A DNA stretch of 64,000 nt from Adiantum capillus-veneris (taxonomy: Eukaryota; Streptophyta; Polypodiopsida; Polypodiales; Pteridaceae). Positions 49,173-61,900 of the stretch are shown here, piece by piece. Location of the stretch: the NCBI GenBank assembly GCA_014529385.2, contig CM043946.1:20700577-20764576 (forward strand). Reading direction: 5' to 3'. The translations under genes and the position numbers were made by a program. The first letter of the stretch is position 1. Every line of letters begins with the position of its first letter. Under the pieces are notes generated by a model, which saw only the letters and a program-made list of their open reading frames with translations, ran no database searches and was not told the origin of the DNA.

Positions 49173-49898
49173 GAGACATCCTACACGTAGGATGTCTCAA
49201 GGCCATTTTTGGACACCCAACTCATCATTCAGCCTTACACACAACCTCAACATGTCAATTACATCTTATCCCTCAAGTTTCACTCCATTGGGACAAAGTT
49301 TGACCTCTTATGCAGCAAATAACACAAAGTCTGAGCATAGAGGCAAGAAATGGTCATAGACCCATTAAAAATGATCCAAATCCAGTGAAACTTGAACCAC
49401 ACACTCTTCACATCATGTCAAGGCTAACTCTGAGGTCATATCTTCAAACTCACAAAACAAGACATACTACGTGTCGTATGTCTCTAAGCTTGGAATGGCC
49501 TCCAGAGGGATTTTTTGATCTTCAAACATATTTATCACATGCATACAAGCCCACCCACCAAGTTTCCAACCAAACAAATCATTTTCTGGCCTCATACCTC
49601 CATAGATGCACTTTTCAGATTCCCAAACACCAGAGATGGTCTTCCTGCACTCAAAACTTGTCCAAATTCACATCTAAGACCATGGTGATGATCCACAGGC
49701 TATGCCATGTCGTACTGACAAGTTTCATGCAATTTTGAAGAAAAGGACATCCTACGCGTAGTATGTCTCTAGAGTCATATTGACCTGATGAGCAAAGTTT
49801 GACATCATAAATGGGACCAACATGCTACAAGAAGCCTACATATCAATTTTCAAGTCATTTGGACACCATTTGTTCATCATTACAGGACATCCTACTCA
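49173..49898. repeat. Palindrome cluster III: variant dyads with about 285-bp spacing
   Basis: Four dyads with consensus ACATCCTACGCGTAGGATGT have their ACAT at 49176, 49462, 49747 and 49887, spaced 286, 285 and 140 bp. The 49173-49198 copy is 26 bases with only its centre mismatched. The 49462 copy has A-T in place of C-G at paired positions 5 and 16. The last copy is only a left half, cut where family A copy 3 begins. Length, ACAT/ATGT ends and CGCG centre equal those of clusters I and II, but the four base pairs between them differ. Confidence 0.85.
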
Positions 49899-51032
49899 TT
49901 TGTGCACCAAAAGACTGGTACACGGTTTACCATGTAATAGGGTAGCACACCATAGCCCTCCTTATCGCAAAATTTTGTCGTTGGGCTATCTGTAATGGTA
50001 CAGACATCCAATGTTGCTAGTATGTGTTCCCATTCCATAAGTTCTAAGGAATCTTTGGAAAAAGGTTTCAGAATATAATCCTTGTCCTCAATAGCACTTT
50101 CTAAGATGCATTCCTCTCTTTTCAAGCTTCCACAATGTGAAGCTCCACACATCCATAGCTCTTTTTTCTGCTTTAACCATGCGGGGAGTTCGGACCCTGT
50201 CAACGTAGCCAAATCAAACTCTTCCACTGGTGTTTGTTTCACATATTTGTAACTATGGTCTTTTAGATATATTTTGATTGTAGTCTCCTCACGCCTGAGA
50301 TATACGTGGTCATAACCCCAATCCTGTACCATTTTTAATTGTCTCATGATATTCTTCCCAAGATGATCTCGTAATTGTTATTTTTGTTGAAATCAACTAT
50401 TGCAAATGTATGCTCATACTCGATTCCACAAGAGGTGAAAATTACTTTTTCTAAAAGTCCTAGAGGCTTTTCCATGAACCCATCTGCCAGTTGTAATTTC
50501 ATTCTGGTTGCTCTCAAAGCCGGTTTTCCCTATTTTTTCCAGATTTCTTTGGTGGCGATAGCGACTCCCGCTCTACTGTCGAGAATAGCCTTGGATACAA
50601 CTCCCTTGAATTCTACTAGTAGTGTGGTATTTCCATCTTCTTCCTCGCAATATTCTCCAACCTTGTTTAAAGGTACAGGCCTAGTGTTTAGTTGAGGCTT
50701 GTCCAATTCTCTGAACCCTTCTTGAATTCAAGGTAGGGTCTTTTACTCCAAATTCTTCTAAACATTTTCCTACGGTGGTCCACATGTTTGGTCGTAACCT
50801 CAAGAGTTCAGCTAACGTGATTGTGCATGCCACAGGTGTGGACAATAACTCAATCAACCCTTGTGAATCCATTACTCTGTTGGGAGAAAGTATTTGATAT
50901 GGAATTGCTCACTTCAGACTTAGCTTCATACTCCCCTAGGTAAGAGGGTAGAGTTTTTAGCGAGTCTGGTTGGCTGTGACCCGAACTAATTGACCCCTGG
51001 TCCTCCCCTTGTGAATGCATATCAAGGTTCAT
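49892..51032 (-). pseudogene. First retropepsin region (PR1) and following linker, family A copy 3
   Basis: Sense order: 51032-50850 and 50872-50681 linker (CTITLAELLRLRPNMW, matching CTLTLSELLNIRPHLW of copy 1), then the retropepsin at about 50640-50380. The active site is mutated to ILDSRAGVAIA. The closing EIILGR and MRQLKMVQDWGYD follow in 50347-49892, which ends with TKFCDKEGYGVL as in copy 1. Pol is missing: the sequence jumps into a half palindrome at about 49893. Confidence 0.75.
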
Positions 51033-51259
51033 TTGTGATCTTGCCTCAAATTCTTCAATGGGAGGTAAGATTAGTTTTTATCCTTCCCAATGCAATTTAG
51101 TTGGTAATTTACCCTATTAGCTTCATTTGCTTCCTGGATTTGCTTCCACCGGTCATCTAGACTATCACACTCTTTACCCATCCCTGCCAATATTTTAGAC
51201 TAGAAACCATCAATTGTCTTATTTGTTGTATTTGGCACTATGATAGGTTCTCTCCTAGA

Positions 51260-52552
51260 CTATGAGGCAGTCGTGAGTCCTTCCTTTGTGTCTGCTTGTT
51301 TCTCTAGAGTTGGTGTGATAGGGTTTGGAGCTGGCACCTCGTGCCAACTTGTAGGTTTACCAAGTGGGTTTTCTATCAAGGATTGGGTTGTTTCAATCAT
51401 CTTCCGACACATTTCCAACCGTTGTTTTTCTAGTTCCGCATATGGATAATTCATCCATCTTTGCTCTTGAATCTGGTTGTTTTTGAGTCTGGCTTTGTAT
51501 GCTTTTAAAAGTGCGTCAAGCTGCTCATTTACTTTTTCTACTAGTACTGATCCTCCTGATCTTGTACTTTTGGGTTCCACTATCTCATTGGGCCCTATGG
51601 TTGCAGCAGTGTGTGAACTTAAACTAGCTAGATCCTCTAACCGCTCCAATCTATCCTTTGTGTGTTTTAACTCCTTGGATAGAGCCGTTTGCTCTCTTTC
51701 CCTCCTAGCTTTCATACGAGTGTTTCTAGCTTTCTAAGTGCTTCTTTGATTTTTCATTTTTGCACTAGGGGCATCGGTCTTTGGCTCTTCAACTATGGGT
51801 TCGTTTGTCCTTCTTTGAGCTTGTGCCCGTGTGAGTGCCTGAATAGGTATTACTGTTTTGTTTTCTGATCCCCCACTGGATGGCACTGCTTCCTGCATGT
51901 TCAAAGTAGTTTTTTCTCCTTTGCTCGGGTTCTTAGGGCAATCAGGAATCAAGTGAGTAATTCCACACTCGGTGCAATACGCTTTGACTCTAATGATTTC
52001 ATCGCGAGGACAATCCCTTAGCCAATGATCTCCGCCACACTTGTAGCAAGGTCCCTTAGGATGTTGAGGTGCTCCTTGATCTCCTCTCTGTTGGTAAGGA
52101 TGCCTCTACCCTCCCATGACTCCGTTAGCTATGAGAAATAGTGTTCGTTCATCAAAGATGTATCTTCCTTCTCGTGCAGCCTATGCAGCTGTTGGTGGTC
52201 CTATACTTCCAATCATGCTCCAAGGTTCTTGTATCTTAGGTTCTTCCGATGGATAATAGACAGGATTTGCTGCATATCCATTGGGATCTTCGTAATATGC
52301 ATGCATAGGTACCGAAGCCTTCTCTTCTAGTTTGTTTACCGTTGGTACGTATCTTATGCCGACCGTTCGTACTCCTGGTAGGGGTGGTTTTTGCCCCAAT
52401 ACTGGTTGTGGTCTTTCAACTCCTACAGGTCCTGGTAGGTTACCTGCTTGATACCTAGGCATCGATGGGATTTGAGGAGATGCTACCTGAGCCAGAGGAG
52501 CATATGGTCTGTCTCTCACATATCTCTTTTTATAATAACATTCCTCCATCAC
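51260..52552 (-). pseudogene. Gag nucleocapsid and coiled-coil region, family A copy 3
   Basis: Pieces 52552-52181 (Pro-rich, ending before the knuckles), two zinc knuckles CYKCGGDHWLRDC (about 52050-52012) and CTECGITHLIPDC (about 51982-51944), then 51952-51734 and 51715-51260. The last is a Lys/Glu-rich coil ending in KAYKARLKNNQIQEQRWMNYP, matching KAYKARLKPNKIQEDWW of copy 1. Stops and frameshifts separate the pieces. Both knuckles have the CX2CX3HX4C spacing typical of this family. Confidence 0.75.
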
Positions 52553-52599
52553 ATGGTTTGTCCATTTTTGTTCAATAGTACACCACTAAGGCTGCTTAG

Positions 52600-53293
52600 C
52601 CTGAGGCTTGACATACATATTAATTTTTTTTAGCACTTCTTCCACAAGCTGCTCCTGGCTTACAGCTACTTCTCCTTTCGATGTTGTCTTAGTGGACTTG
52701 CTTCCACTTTGTTGTGAGGATGAATCGTCATCAAGATCCTTCAATTCACCCTCCTTGTAGACCGCACAATTTTTCTACAAGGTAAAGAGCTTCCTTAGTT
52801 AACTCATTTAACGTTGTGCTCCTCTTCATATGTAAGTCCTTCTAGAGATCTGCGTTTCTCAGTCCTTGAATAAATATACGCATAAGTCTAGATTGGGTTA
52901 GTAGTTTTCCATCGGGCAGAACTTCACATATCTCTTTAGTCGTAGGGATGCCTTTCGCATAGATTCCCCTTCTTTCTGTTTGAATTTATGGATTTGTGAG
53001 ACTATATTACGAGCTATTCCCCTTTGTGAGAATTCCTCAATAAACTCGTCAAAAACCTCCTATATAGATTCAAAATCTCTACGCTCCACAGAATCAAACC
53101 ACGTGGCGGCATCCTCTTCTAGGGTAAGTCCAAACCCTGCAAATTGAGTAGGGAAATTTAAAACTTCTTTAGCTCTAATTACTTGCACAAAGGCAGCTAC
53201 ATGATCCCTAGGATCTCTGTTTCCCGTGTATTTCTTGTTTACCCATTTTTGCACCTGAGAAGGGGTAATTCTACGATGGTCTACAAATCTCAT
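52600..53293 (-). pseudogene. Gag capsid domain, family A copy 3, 5' truncated
   Basis: 53293-53060 reads VQKWVNKKYTGNRDPRDHVA, then FAGFGLTLEEDAATWFDSVE, homologous to copy 1 at 18030-17850. From 53060 to 52600 the capsid continues through several stops. Upstream of 53293 the Gag N-terminus of copy 1 has no counterpart, so this copy is cut by the AT-rich sequence. Confidence 0.75.
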
Positions 53294-55058
53294 AGAACAA
53301 TAAATCTTTCAATCATAAAAAATCATCATGGGGTTAACACCATCACATCATGACACAACACCATGGTATAATAATCATTTAAATTGTAAGAAATCATTAC
53401 GTAACAATTATAAGGAATAAATACTATCTAGATTATAATGAATTATCATAAAAGAACTTCATGACATCATAGAATAAATCCATAGAATAATATACATCTA
53501 GAACATAACATAAAATGATATCATTATCCAACATACATCTCATAATTGAAATTGAACATAATGCAACATGGTATAATGAATCAACTCCATGCAAAAATAA
53601 TTTTTGCAATCCGAATGAATCATTTTGAAACAATACAAAAACATTAAACTGACTCTATTTAACACAAAATCATCTTAACTATAGTGAGTCATGAAACAAT
53701 GCTATGGAGCAATAAACCATCTCAATAAGAAATGATAAGTACAAACAACTTGTAATCATCATGAAACTGATCATGAGTAAAAATCACAAACCTTTGATGT
53801 TTGTAGTTAAAAAATACTTGTTAAATTATATCTCTTTGATAAATCATCAAAATGGTATCTCTTCAATATTCGTATGTAAGGAATTAATATGAATGAATAA
53901 ATCATAACAATTTGACATGAGTTTGATAATAATTAAATCAGTAAAATTATAATTCTTAAATACCTAAAATTAAAAGAGAAAATAAGTCATTAAAAAATAA
54001 CTCTTTGATAACCTATCAAAATCATAACTGTTGATATTCATAGAGAAGAGAAATAATATGAACTGTCAAGGTGTAAGTTTTAACATATGAAGACATTAAA
54101 ATGAATTGTCAAAATTATAAGTGTTTGAGATGTAGCCAAAGGAATCATCAAAACGTAACACTTGATATCTACATGGAAAGAATAAAAAGAATCATCCAAA
54201 CATAATAATTTAACATCAATATTCATATATAACACAAATTATCAAAATTATAGCTCTTCAATATTTGCAATTATAACTCTTTATGAATCATCAAATCCAT
54301 AACCCTTCAATATCTATGATAAATATAAATTACTTTCTCCAAGTGAAATGTCATACATCAAATCTCTATATGGAATATGATATGCTCAATATAATTCTCT
54401 CTACTAATATCCACATGGAAAGAATAAAAAGAATCATCTGAACATAATTTCTTAACATTAATTTTCAAATATAACACAAATTATCAAAATTATAGTCATT
54501 CAATATTTGGAATTATAACTCTCTATGAATCATCAAAGCCATAATCCTTTGATATCTACAATGAAAACAAACCACCTTTTCAAGTGAAACATCATACATC
54601 AAATCTTTGCGTGGAATATGATATGATCAATATAATTCTCTCTACAATAACATCATCTAACTCTTAGTAAATTCAATAAAAGAAAATCTTGATTTGATCT
54701 TTATCATAAATCATATACAATAAAAAAGAAAAACAAAACAAAGATCTAAAGTGATATGACCTTGATCTAACTTGATACACATGTATCAAAATATATGTGA
54801 TACACACAAGAGTAACTATGGAGATAAATCAAATAATCTACTCTTTAAAGTGCGCGTGTGAGAGCGCGTGTGTGTGTGCAGCAATGGAGAAGAGAGAAGA
54901 AGAGAGGAGACACAGGTTTGGGTGGACTCCAAACACAATAGTGTTAGGGTTATGAGTCCTTATTTCTTTATGTAGATTGAATGGTCAATGCTAGTTCCCG
55001 GTTAGTCTCCGGATGCCCAACACTCAGGCACGACACATTGGGCTTTACCACCCCAACA
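53294..55058. other. AT-rich region with a 242-bp tandem duplication; right part is a copia 3' LTR
   Basis: Very AT-rich to about 54830, with no credible ORF. Two tandem copies of about 242 bp lie at about 54165-54406 and 54407-54648 (landmark ACATGGAAAGAATAAAAAG at 54171 and 54413). The right end is the start, in minus sense, of a copia LTR (TGTTGGGGTGG, ending at 55058). I cannot find where that LTR ends on the left, and the whole AT-rich block could belong to it. A GT/CG-rich patch (GTGCGCGTGTGAGAGCGCG) lies at about 54851. Confidence 0.5.
54165..54648. repeat. Two-copy tandem repeat, period 242 bp
   Basis: The copies are about 85-90 percent similar by eye across the full period, including the shared segments ACACAAATTATCAAAATTAT and GAATATGATATG. 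The period was measured between identical landmarks at 54171 and 54413. Confidence 0.8.
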
Positions 55059-55073
55059 ACCTCTCACTTAAAG
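55059..55073 (-). other. Copia-type polypurine tract
   Basis: The minus strand reads TTTAAGTGAGAGGTTG just before TGTTGGGG. This resembles the common copia PPT-LTR junction (AAGTGGGAGATTGTTGGG). It is the 3' end of the copia element whose RNase H is at 57816-58650, split by the solo LTR. Confidence 0.7.
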
Positions 55074-56822
55074 GACAATATGCCTTTAAGCTGAGGTGAC
55101 AATATACATACTGATAGCCATTTTTCGGCTCTTTGTAATTACCACAGTGAGTTACCTCACCCTACCAAAATCACCCAAACACTGTGGCTATCCCTACCAT
55201 TTCACTGTACATAGGCGTGCGTGAGTCACGGGACTTTTCCCATATCTTCTTAAAAAACCCTCAATTAGCTAGTCACTGGACTAGTTGAGCCAAAAAAATA
55301 AAAAAATAAAAATTATAAGTATATTATGGCCCATTTGTGTGTAAATATTTCATTGTATATAGGGCCTAAATAAAAGATTTTTTCATAATTATTTTGGTAT
55401 TTATTTAAATATTTCTACCTAGGTGTGTGTTATTTATGCTCTGTACATTGCCTCACCATTACCACAATTTTTTCTTACCATTTTTCATACTCTTTATTCC
55501 ATATAGAAATATTTTCATGTAAGGTTCTCTTATATTTGGTGTAACTCCACCCCAACAAAAATCCAAAAAAACTAGTTTTATTTATGTGTATATTTTTTCA
55601 CTATTGTGATTTTTCCCTTCCTACATCTATTTTGTTTGTTTTTCTAAAAAATTAGAACACCAAAAATATTTATCTTTTTATGGTAGCCTCATAATGAGAG
55701 AGATTTCTTTTGACCCCTTTATATTTTTTTCCACTTATATTATTTATATTTGGCATGTACATATTTTTTTAGACCCCTCAATATTTGATTTTCTTAGTTG
55801 TACTATTCACTTATATCATAATCTCAACAATATCTTCAATTATAGACCTACCAAATAAGGTCAAGGGTAGGTGGCATGCATACATGCACTATGGAGGGCT
55901 CACTCTTGGAGGTATTCAAAAGAATCATCCAAAGAAGGACCCCACAAGGACCTTTGCAGTGGAAAAAAACGGTCGGTTTTGTTGAATTTTTAAAGTTCAC
56001 TTGCTCTCCGAATTTGAAAAGGTGATACAAACAAAAGTTGTAGCTCGTGGGCTGAACTTTTGCCTCAAATTTTTTCATATTTTTTTGAGCTACGAGCTGT
56101 GAGTTATGATTTTTTTAGTGGACCCCAGTTTTCCCATGCTATGCAGCCACACTCTCTCTTCCACTTTATCATTTTCCTCTTTCACACACACTTCTCCACT
56201 CATCATCCCCATCTCTCTCACCACTCCTCTCTGCACACTACTCACCTTCTCCTCAACCTTGAACAATAAGAGAAACCATGGTGAACTCATACCTCCCACA
56301 CACAATTCCATTCCAAAAATGACCACCTAGTCTCATTTTTCCTCCTCCAATTTACCCATATCTATCAAAAAAACCACAAAATTCAGCCTCTTCTCTTAAA
56401 AGACAGCATCATGGTGGTTGATTACTCAGCTTCAATTACCTTGTCTCTCAAGGAAGGTCAAGAGTGGAGAAAAAATGTACCGTCAAAGCTAGTGGACCGT
56501 CAACAGGCGTCAAAATCGGCCCTACTCAAGACACTTGGAGCATCAACCTTGTAAGAAAGCCACCTTTTCTTACCTATTAAGAGTTTTTTCTTCCTTATTT
56601 GTATCCTACATGGATACTCCCATTGTAAATATCCAATTCCATTTGTAAATTAATACTAACTCTACTAACACTAACCCACTATGAAAAGTCCTATCACCTC
56701 CATTTCTCTCCTCTCTCTTTCCTCACCAACTTCTTGATAATTCCAAGCAAAAGAAATTAGATAAATTGCTGAAAATCTAACCCAACCATGGTTAGAGGAG
56801 TAACCCTAGCCTTCAAAATTGC

Positions 56823-56831
56823 TATAAAAGG
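56823..56831 (+). promoter_or_regulatory. TATA box of the solo LTR
   Basis: TATAAAAGG, at the same place as in the T LTRs, so the solo LTR could still act as a promoter reading to the right, towards the copia remnant. Confidence 0.55.
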
Positions 56832-57487
56832 AGGGTGTAGCTAGCACAAAAGGGGGGAGCCATAAGCAAGAGCACTATGCTATAGCTTGACAAGCCAAGC
56901 TCAACCTCTCTAGAAGGAGCTCTTGAGTGGAAGCTCATTCTCTTATGCATGTGCATGTGTTGTAATAGGGGATTAGCAAGGGAACTCTATGCCATTGTAA
57001 GAGAGAGAGTGATCATTCAATTGAGAGTAGGAAATCTATCATTTCTCCTACTAGTGTAAGCCCAACATTTACTGAATCAAGGAGGGTGGATTTGGACTAA
57101 GCTTGGATACTTTGTCTCCCTTTCAACGTGAAGTAATGGACAACAATGATGCGTAAGTGTCTTGGTGTTTTTTGTTAAGTTCTTGATAGCTTGTCTCTGG
57201 TGTTGTCATCAATCTAGCCATAAATCCCACATACTGTAAGAGGGCGACAGGGTGGAGAGGACTCCCCTGGCCTTAAGACAGTGATTGGGGTGGCTTTTCT
57301 TATGATGTGTTGTGGTGAAATTTATGCAAGCTATGTTGAAAAATTACTAATCTCACTTTGATTTGTCATGACAGATTCGTAAGAAGGTATTAATGCAACA
57401 AGCACCCCCTCCCCCTTTCTCTCTCTTTCTTAAATATATACTTGTGTTTGCTTGATCATTGCCGATACGTTTCAAGCAGCCCGAGCA

Positions 57488-57490
<3 letters not shown>

Positions 57491-57520
<30 letters not shown>
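57491..57520. repeat. (CT)15 microsatellite in the solo LTR
   Basis: The counterpart of the (GA)51 and (GA)35 runs of the T LTRs; shortest of the three. Confidence 0.9.
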
Positions 57521-57523
<3 letters not shown>

Positions 57524-57815
57524 TGTTTTAGTGTGTAAGAGTGTTCCATTGGTGTTAGGGTTAGTGTAAATTCCTTGCTTGTTTGTGGTTGCTCTAACGA
57601 TTCTCCTCTTTTGCGTCCTAGTTCGCTCTTAAACTAGGTTGTGCCCCTTGTGTAGTTGGGATTTGGCTGTGGGTTTGTTGTTTTGGTTTGTGTTGTGTTG
57701 TGCCCCAGCCCCATTGAGCAGCACGGGAGCCTTGAAGGGTGTCTAGAGGCCACTCTTCTTGTTGCCCGCCCCGGACCGCCTCAATACAATACAGGTATAC
57801 AATGACCATCATCAT

Positions 57816-58650
57816 CTACCCAATGCCCATGAGTGCCCGACATTGTGCAAACCGCTCTAAAGGTAATCCCTTTGTCAGAAGATCAGCAGGATTCTCAGTG
57901 GTGTGAACCTTGGCAAGCTGCAATTGCTTGTCCTCAAGCACCTCACAAATGAAGTGTTACTTGACATCCACATGATTTGTCTTTGCATTAACCACTAGAT
58001 TATTTGCCAATTGTATAGCACTTTGGCTATCACTATGTAACACAGGCATCTCAACATTGATTCCCAAGTCTTCCACCAACCGACCAAGCCATATAGATTC
58101 CTTGCAAGCTTCTGAAGCTTCAACATATTCAGCCTCTGTAGTAGACAAGGTAGCACATGAGATCGCCATGAAACTACACCTCCAGTGAATTCCAAAACAT
58201 AGCCTAAAGTGGACCTTCTCTTGTCAAATTCTCTTGCATAATCTACATCCGTGTAACCCCTTACAGATGCTTCCTTTCTTCCAAAGTAAATGCACATGTA
58301 TTTTGTACCATTCAAATATTGCATAACCCCTTTTAGTGCCTCCCAATGTTTCTTGCTTGGATTTGACATATATCTGCTAACAACTTCCATTGCAAATGCA
58401 TTATCAGGACGTGTAGCAATCATAGCATACATCAAACTCCCAACTGCATATGAAAAATGCACTTGTGCCGTTTCAAACTTTTCCTCTTTAGACTTAGGGC
58501 AATCGTTTTTATAAAGTTTCACATATGGAGTAAATGGAGTGCTCGATGCCTTCCCCTTTTCCATATTGAAATGCTTGAGCACTTTAGCACTATACTCAGA
58601 TTGAGACAAATAGGCCAATTTCTTGCATCTATCTTGAACACTCTTTTAGA
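57816..58650 (-). pseudogene. Ty1/copia pol fragment: RT C-terminus and RNase H
   Basis: 58618-57995 reads LSQSEYSAKVLKHFNM, then YAVGSLMYAMIATRPD, MSNPSKKHWEALKGVMQYL and GYTDVDYAREFDKRRSTLGYV. These are the hallmarks of copia RT-RNase H. A frameshift near 58165 leads to LSTTEAEYVEASEACKE, with WLGRLVEDLG, LHSDSQSAIQLANN and HVDVK following, then a stop. The frame then goes on to ENPADLLTKGLP and a TAG at 57816. The N-terminal pol, integrase and Gag are missing; sequence changes character near 58650. Confidence 0.9.
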
Positions 58651-58926
58651 TGAAATGGGAAAATTCCACAACTTTGGGACTTATTTCAATGCCTATGGAT
58701 TACTATTTCCCATTTGATTTGGGAAAATTTCATTTATTTTGGGACTTGTCTTGAGGACGGACTTGTGTTACATTAGACAAAGATAAATTCTCCAGAAAAT
58801 GGTGGTGTTGAGAAACACCTTTTTTTGTCCCATCCAAAATTTTAATTTCATGTTGGTGTTAATTGCTACTTTGTAAAACATACATAGACACAGATTACAA
58901 GAAAAAAATAATATGAAAATAAATTG
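58651..58926. other. Junction between copia remnant and transposase-like gene
   Basis: Contains a short imperfect duplication: GGGAAAATTCCACAACTTTG at 58659-58678 and GGGAAAATTTCATTTATTTT at 58723-58742, each followed by GGGACTT. No gene. It may include the end of the DUF7869-type element, but I see no clear terminal inverted repeat. Confidence 0.4.
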
Positions 58927-61900
58927 CTATTCAGTTTCTCCTATTAAGATAGCTTGTGCTTTCTCCACAACATTGGATAAGATTTTTATTGCTTCTGCAA
59001 GTCTTCCACCCCTTGGAGTCCATGACCACACAACTGCATCAACACACTCCCAACGCTTTGGGTCAGCAAGATGGAAGCACCAATTCTTTTTCCAACAATC
59101 CTCATATTGTTCTTGGATTGTGGGATTTTTTTTCCAATGTTTTGGTTCCCAATATTGAATGAAAACATTCTTGTAGTTGGGAGATGAGCTGTCTACACCA
59201 ATATCTGACTCTGCAACTCCTACCCATATCGGATATTCTGGATCTACGGGTCTCACAATAACAAAATCCCCTTTCCTTACATCAATTTTAGGCCTAAAAG
59301 CTTCCTGTGGCCTTGCACTTTGAGGACCAACATAGTGACCATTCAATTCTTCATATCCTTGAAACTCATCTGTGTCTTCCTCTATCTATTGCAGTCAATG
59401 ACTCCTTGTATTCTTTGGCCAAAATGATCTATATTCACCAATTTGTTTATTGGTTGGTTGTTCAAGATCACTAATTGTTTTTTGCCAATAAATAATAACT
59501 GGCTCCATGTATTTTGTATAATCGTGCTCCTTTCCCTTTAGTAGAATCCATCTTTTCCATAATTCAAGATATGTCTTAATCCCTTGAATAACAAGCGGAC
59601 TATCCCTCACATAGTCTGGTATAGGAAGTACATCTGGACAGCCTATTGGTAATTTTGGTTTCCCTTTATCATCTTTTTTCCACAACTCAATTCCTGACTC
59701 CCTCGGTATCCAATCAGGTGATTTGGGGTGAATTTTGTACTACATTACTAGGATATCATCTTGCATAAAGAAACAAAATTGAAGTGGCTTAGAGTGTTCA
59801 AGACGAGCATCTTGTCCATCACACATGTAACCTTTAACAAAGGATTTTAAGTCACAAACTTGTGTCATCAAAAATGGTGCTAGAGCTGAACTTTCACATT
59901 TTTGAAAATGTTCCATTGAATGTGGAAAAGTGTAGGTAATTGTTGTTCGTAATCCCTCTGAGAACCTGCTAAACATTGCATCTATGTCCTCATGTGTATG
60001 ACTCACCATTAATAATCCCAAATGCACGGTTTTGAAAACACGTATTTCTACTAGCAAGGATAAGTATGCAAATAAATATCGATTCTTATTCTCTCCTGCA
60101 CAATTATCTAGCTGTAGTAAAAGATTCTCATGCAATTTTTGAAACATGGGAGTGGACATGGTATCCACATCACATTGAAAGGAGGCTAATTGTTGCAAGT
60201 TAGAAATCTCTTCATTACATCCTTCAATAGCCAATGGTGGTGTTACTGCTACTGATGCATTCCTCTCACGCTCTTTCATCATTCTGTTTTGGTGGTCTAG
60301 AGCTGTCCTTGAATTTAATGCATTGAACAATGTTACATTGCTGCGTGACATACCATCATGGAATAAATCTCCTAGCCCATGGTTTTCTGTTCTTTCCGAA
60401 TTCCATAAGCATAATGGAGGGGAACCAATTGTAGCATTCAGATCTGAAGACCATAGACCATTCGATGAGAAATGACCATACATCCCATGCCCATGCCCAT
60501 GTGTTATCATACCTGTTAATGATACTTGAAATTGATATGCATTCGTATAGTCTTTTGAGTTCACTCACAATCTACGTATTGCTGTCTTTTTTTGGTCCAT
60601 TTTGTCATGTATAATGCATAAGTACTTAACCTTTTGCATTTGCGAGAACTTATGCCAGGTGTAGTACACATTTCTACAGCTTTGTTGTTGCATCATGTGA
60701 ATTTTACGTTCATACTTCAAACGTGATATCAGTTCATCATCCTTTGTTGACTCTAGTTGAGACTTTGTCCGACTATACACAACACATTTGGAGAACTCGC
60801 TTGTTTTTTACAAGGTCACATTAGCAGCCTCTATATTCCAAACCCTATTGAATGTAGTGCTAGACATTGGCTTGAGACTCATGGTCTTGAGTGTTTATTG
60901 ACATCATGTAAGATGTCTATTTGCTTGTACGTGTTTGGTATTTCAAGCAAGGATTCTCTGGTACCATCTTCCATAGTTCTACTCTTATTGGCATTTTTGC
61001 CGAGTTTTCATCTATAAAAAAGCGCATCAATTCCCTTCCCGTTTTTGTATGGTCTCTTCCTTTTCTTATGACACCATCATTACCATGCACTGAGCGTCGA
61101 ACCCCATTTTCAAATGGTTCACGGTAATGATAAAATGAAGTTTTTGGAATGCCATGAATTTTGTATCAAGCTCTACTACAGACCTCATTGCCATTAAAAG
61201 AAAATACATAGCAAGTCTTTGCGGTTGTTTTGTTCTCACGCCAAGTAGTCAACATTGTATCATACACATAGTTAGTTTATTTTGCAAACTTTGTCCCCAA
61301 AATTCATTGCGCATAGCCATGACCTTATCTCTATTGGCATATTGACAACACCTCATAGAACAACAATCTATGGTTGAAACAAGCTGGACAGAGGAGAGGG
61401 ATGCTTGACTGGATCTCTTAGAAGGTTTCACGGGCATTTTTGGATTCCTATTCATAAAGAAATTTTTTTGTTTTTTTGAAATAGGCTCTACCAAAGGAGC
61501 TAATTCAATGCATGTATCTTGCAATGCGTCACTAGCATGTAGATCCTCATTTTGTAACAACGCTTTTCCATCCATAGTTGTCACTCTCTTGATAGGCCAA
61601 CAAACTAAATTGATGTTGCATACATCAGATTGTGTAGAAATAGTAGTCTCACAAGCATAGGATGTTTCAATACCATTACCGATGTTACCTTCACCTAGCT
61701 CACCAAAGTTCACGGAATCAAATGGACACACATACATGACAACCCCTTCAGCAAATACATGTGTTTTGATTTCATCCCAAAGTTGAACCCTCTTATCCTT
61801 CCAAACCTCCCTATAGCTCATTCCATCAGATTGTGCCTCGAATGCTCCGATTCCTTTGTGAGTCTCAGACATAGAAACCCCTTCGTACAGTATCTCATTA

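Larger units (their letters stand above)
55112..57783 (+). mobile_element. Solo LTR of the element T family, opposite orientation
   Basis: The sequence is the reverse complement of the T LTR, beginning TGATAGCC and ending CCGCCTCA. It is flanked by a 4-bp duplication, ATAC, at 55108-55111 and 57784-57787. It lies inside the copia element between its pol stop (57816) and its PPT. A block of roughly 600 bp (about 55440-56040) is strongly different from the T LTRs, whereas the ends and the downstream 1.7 kb are close. It arose by LTR-LTR recombination or is a relic of a related subfamily. Confidence 0.93.
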
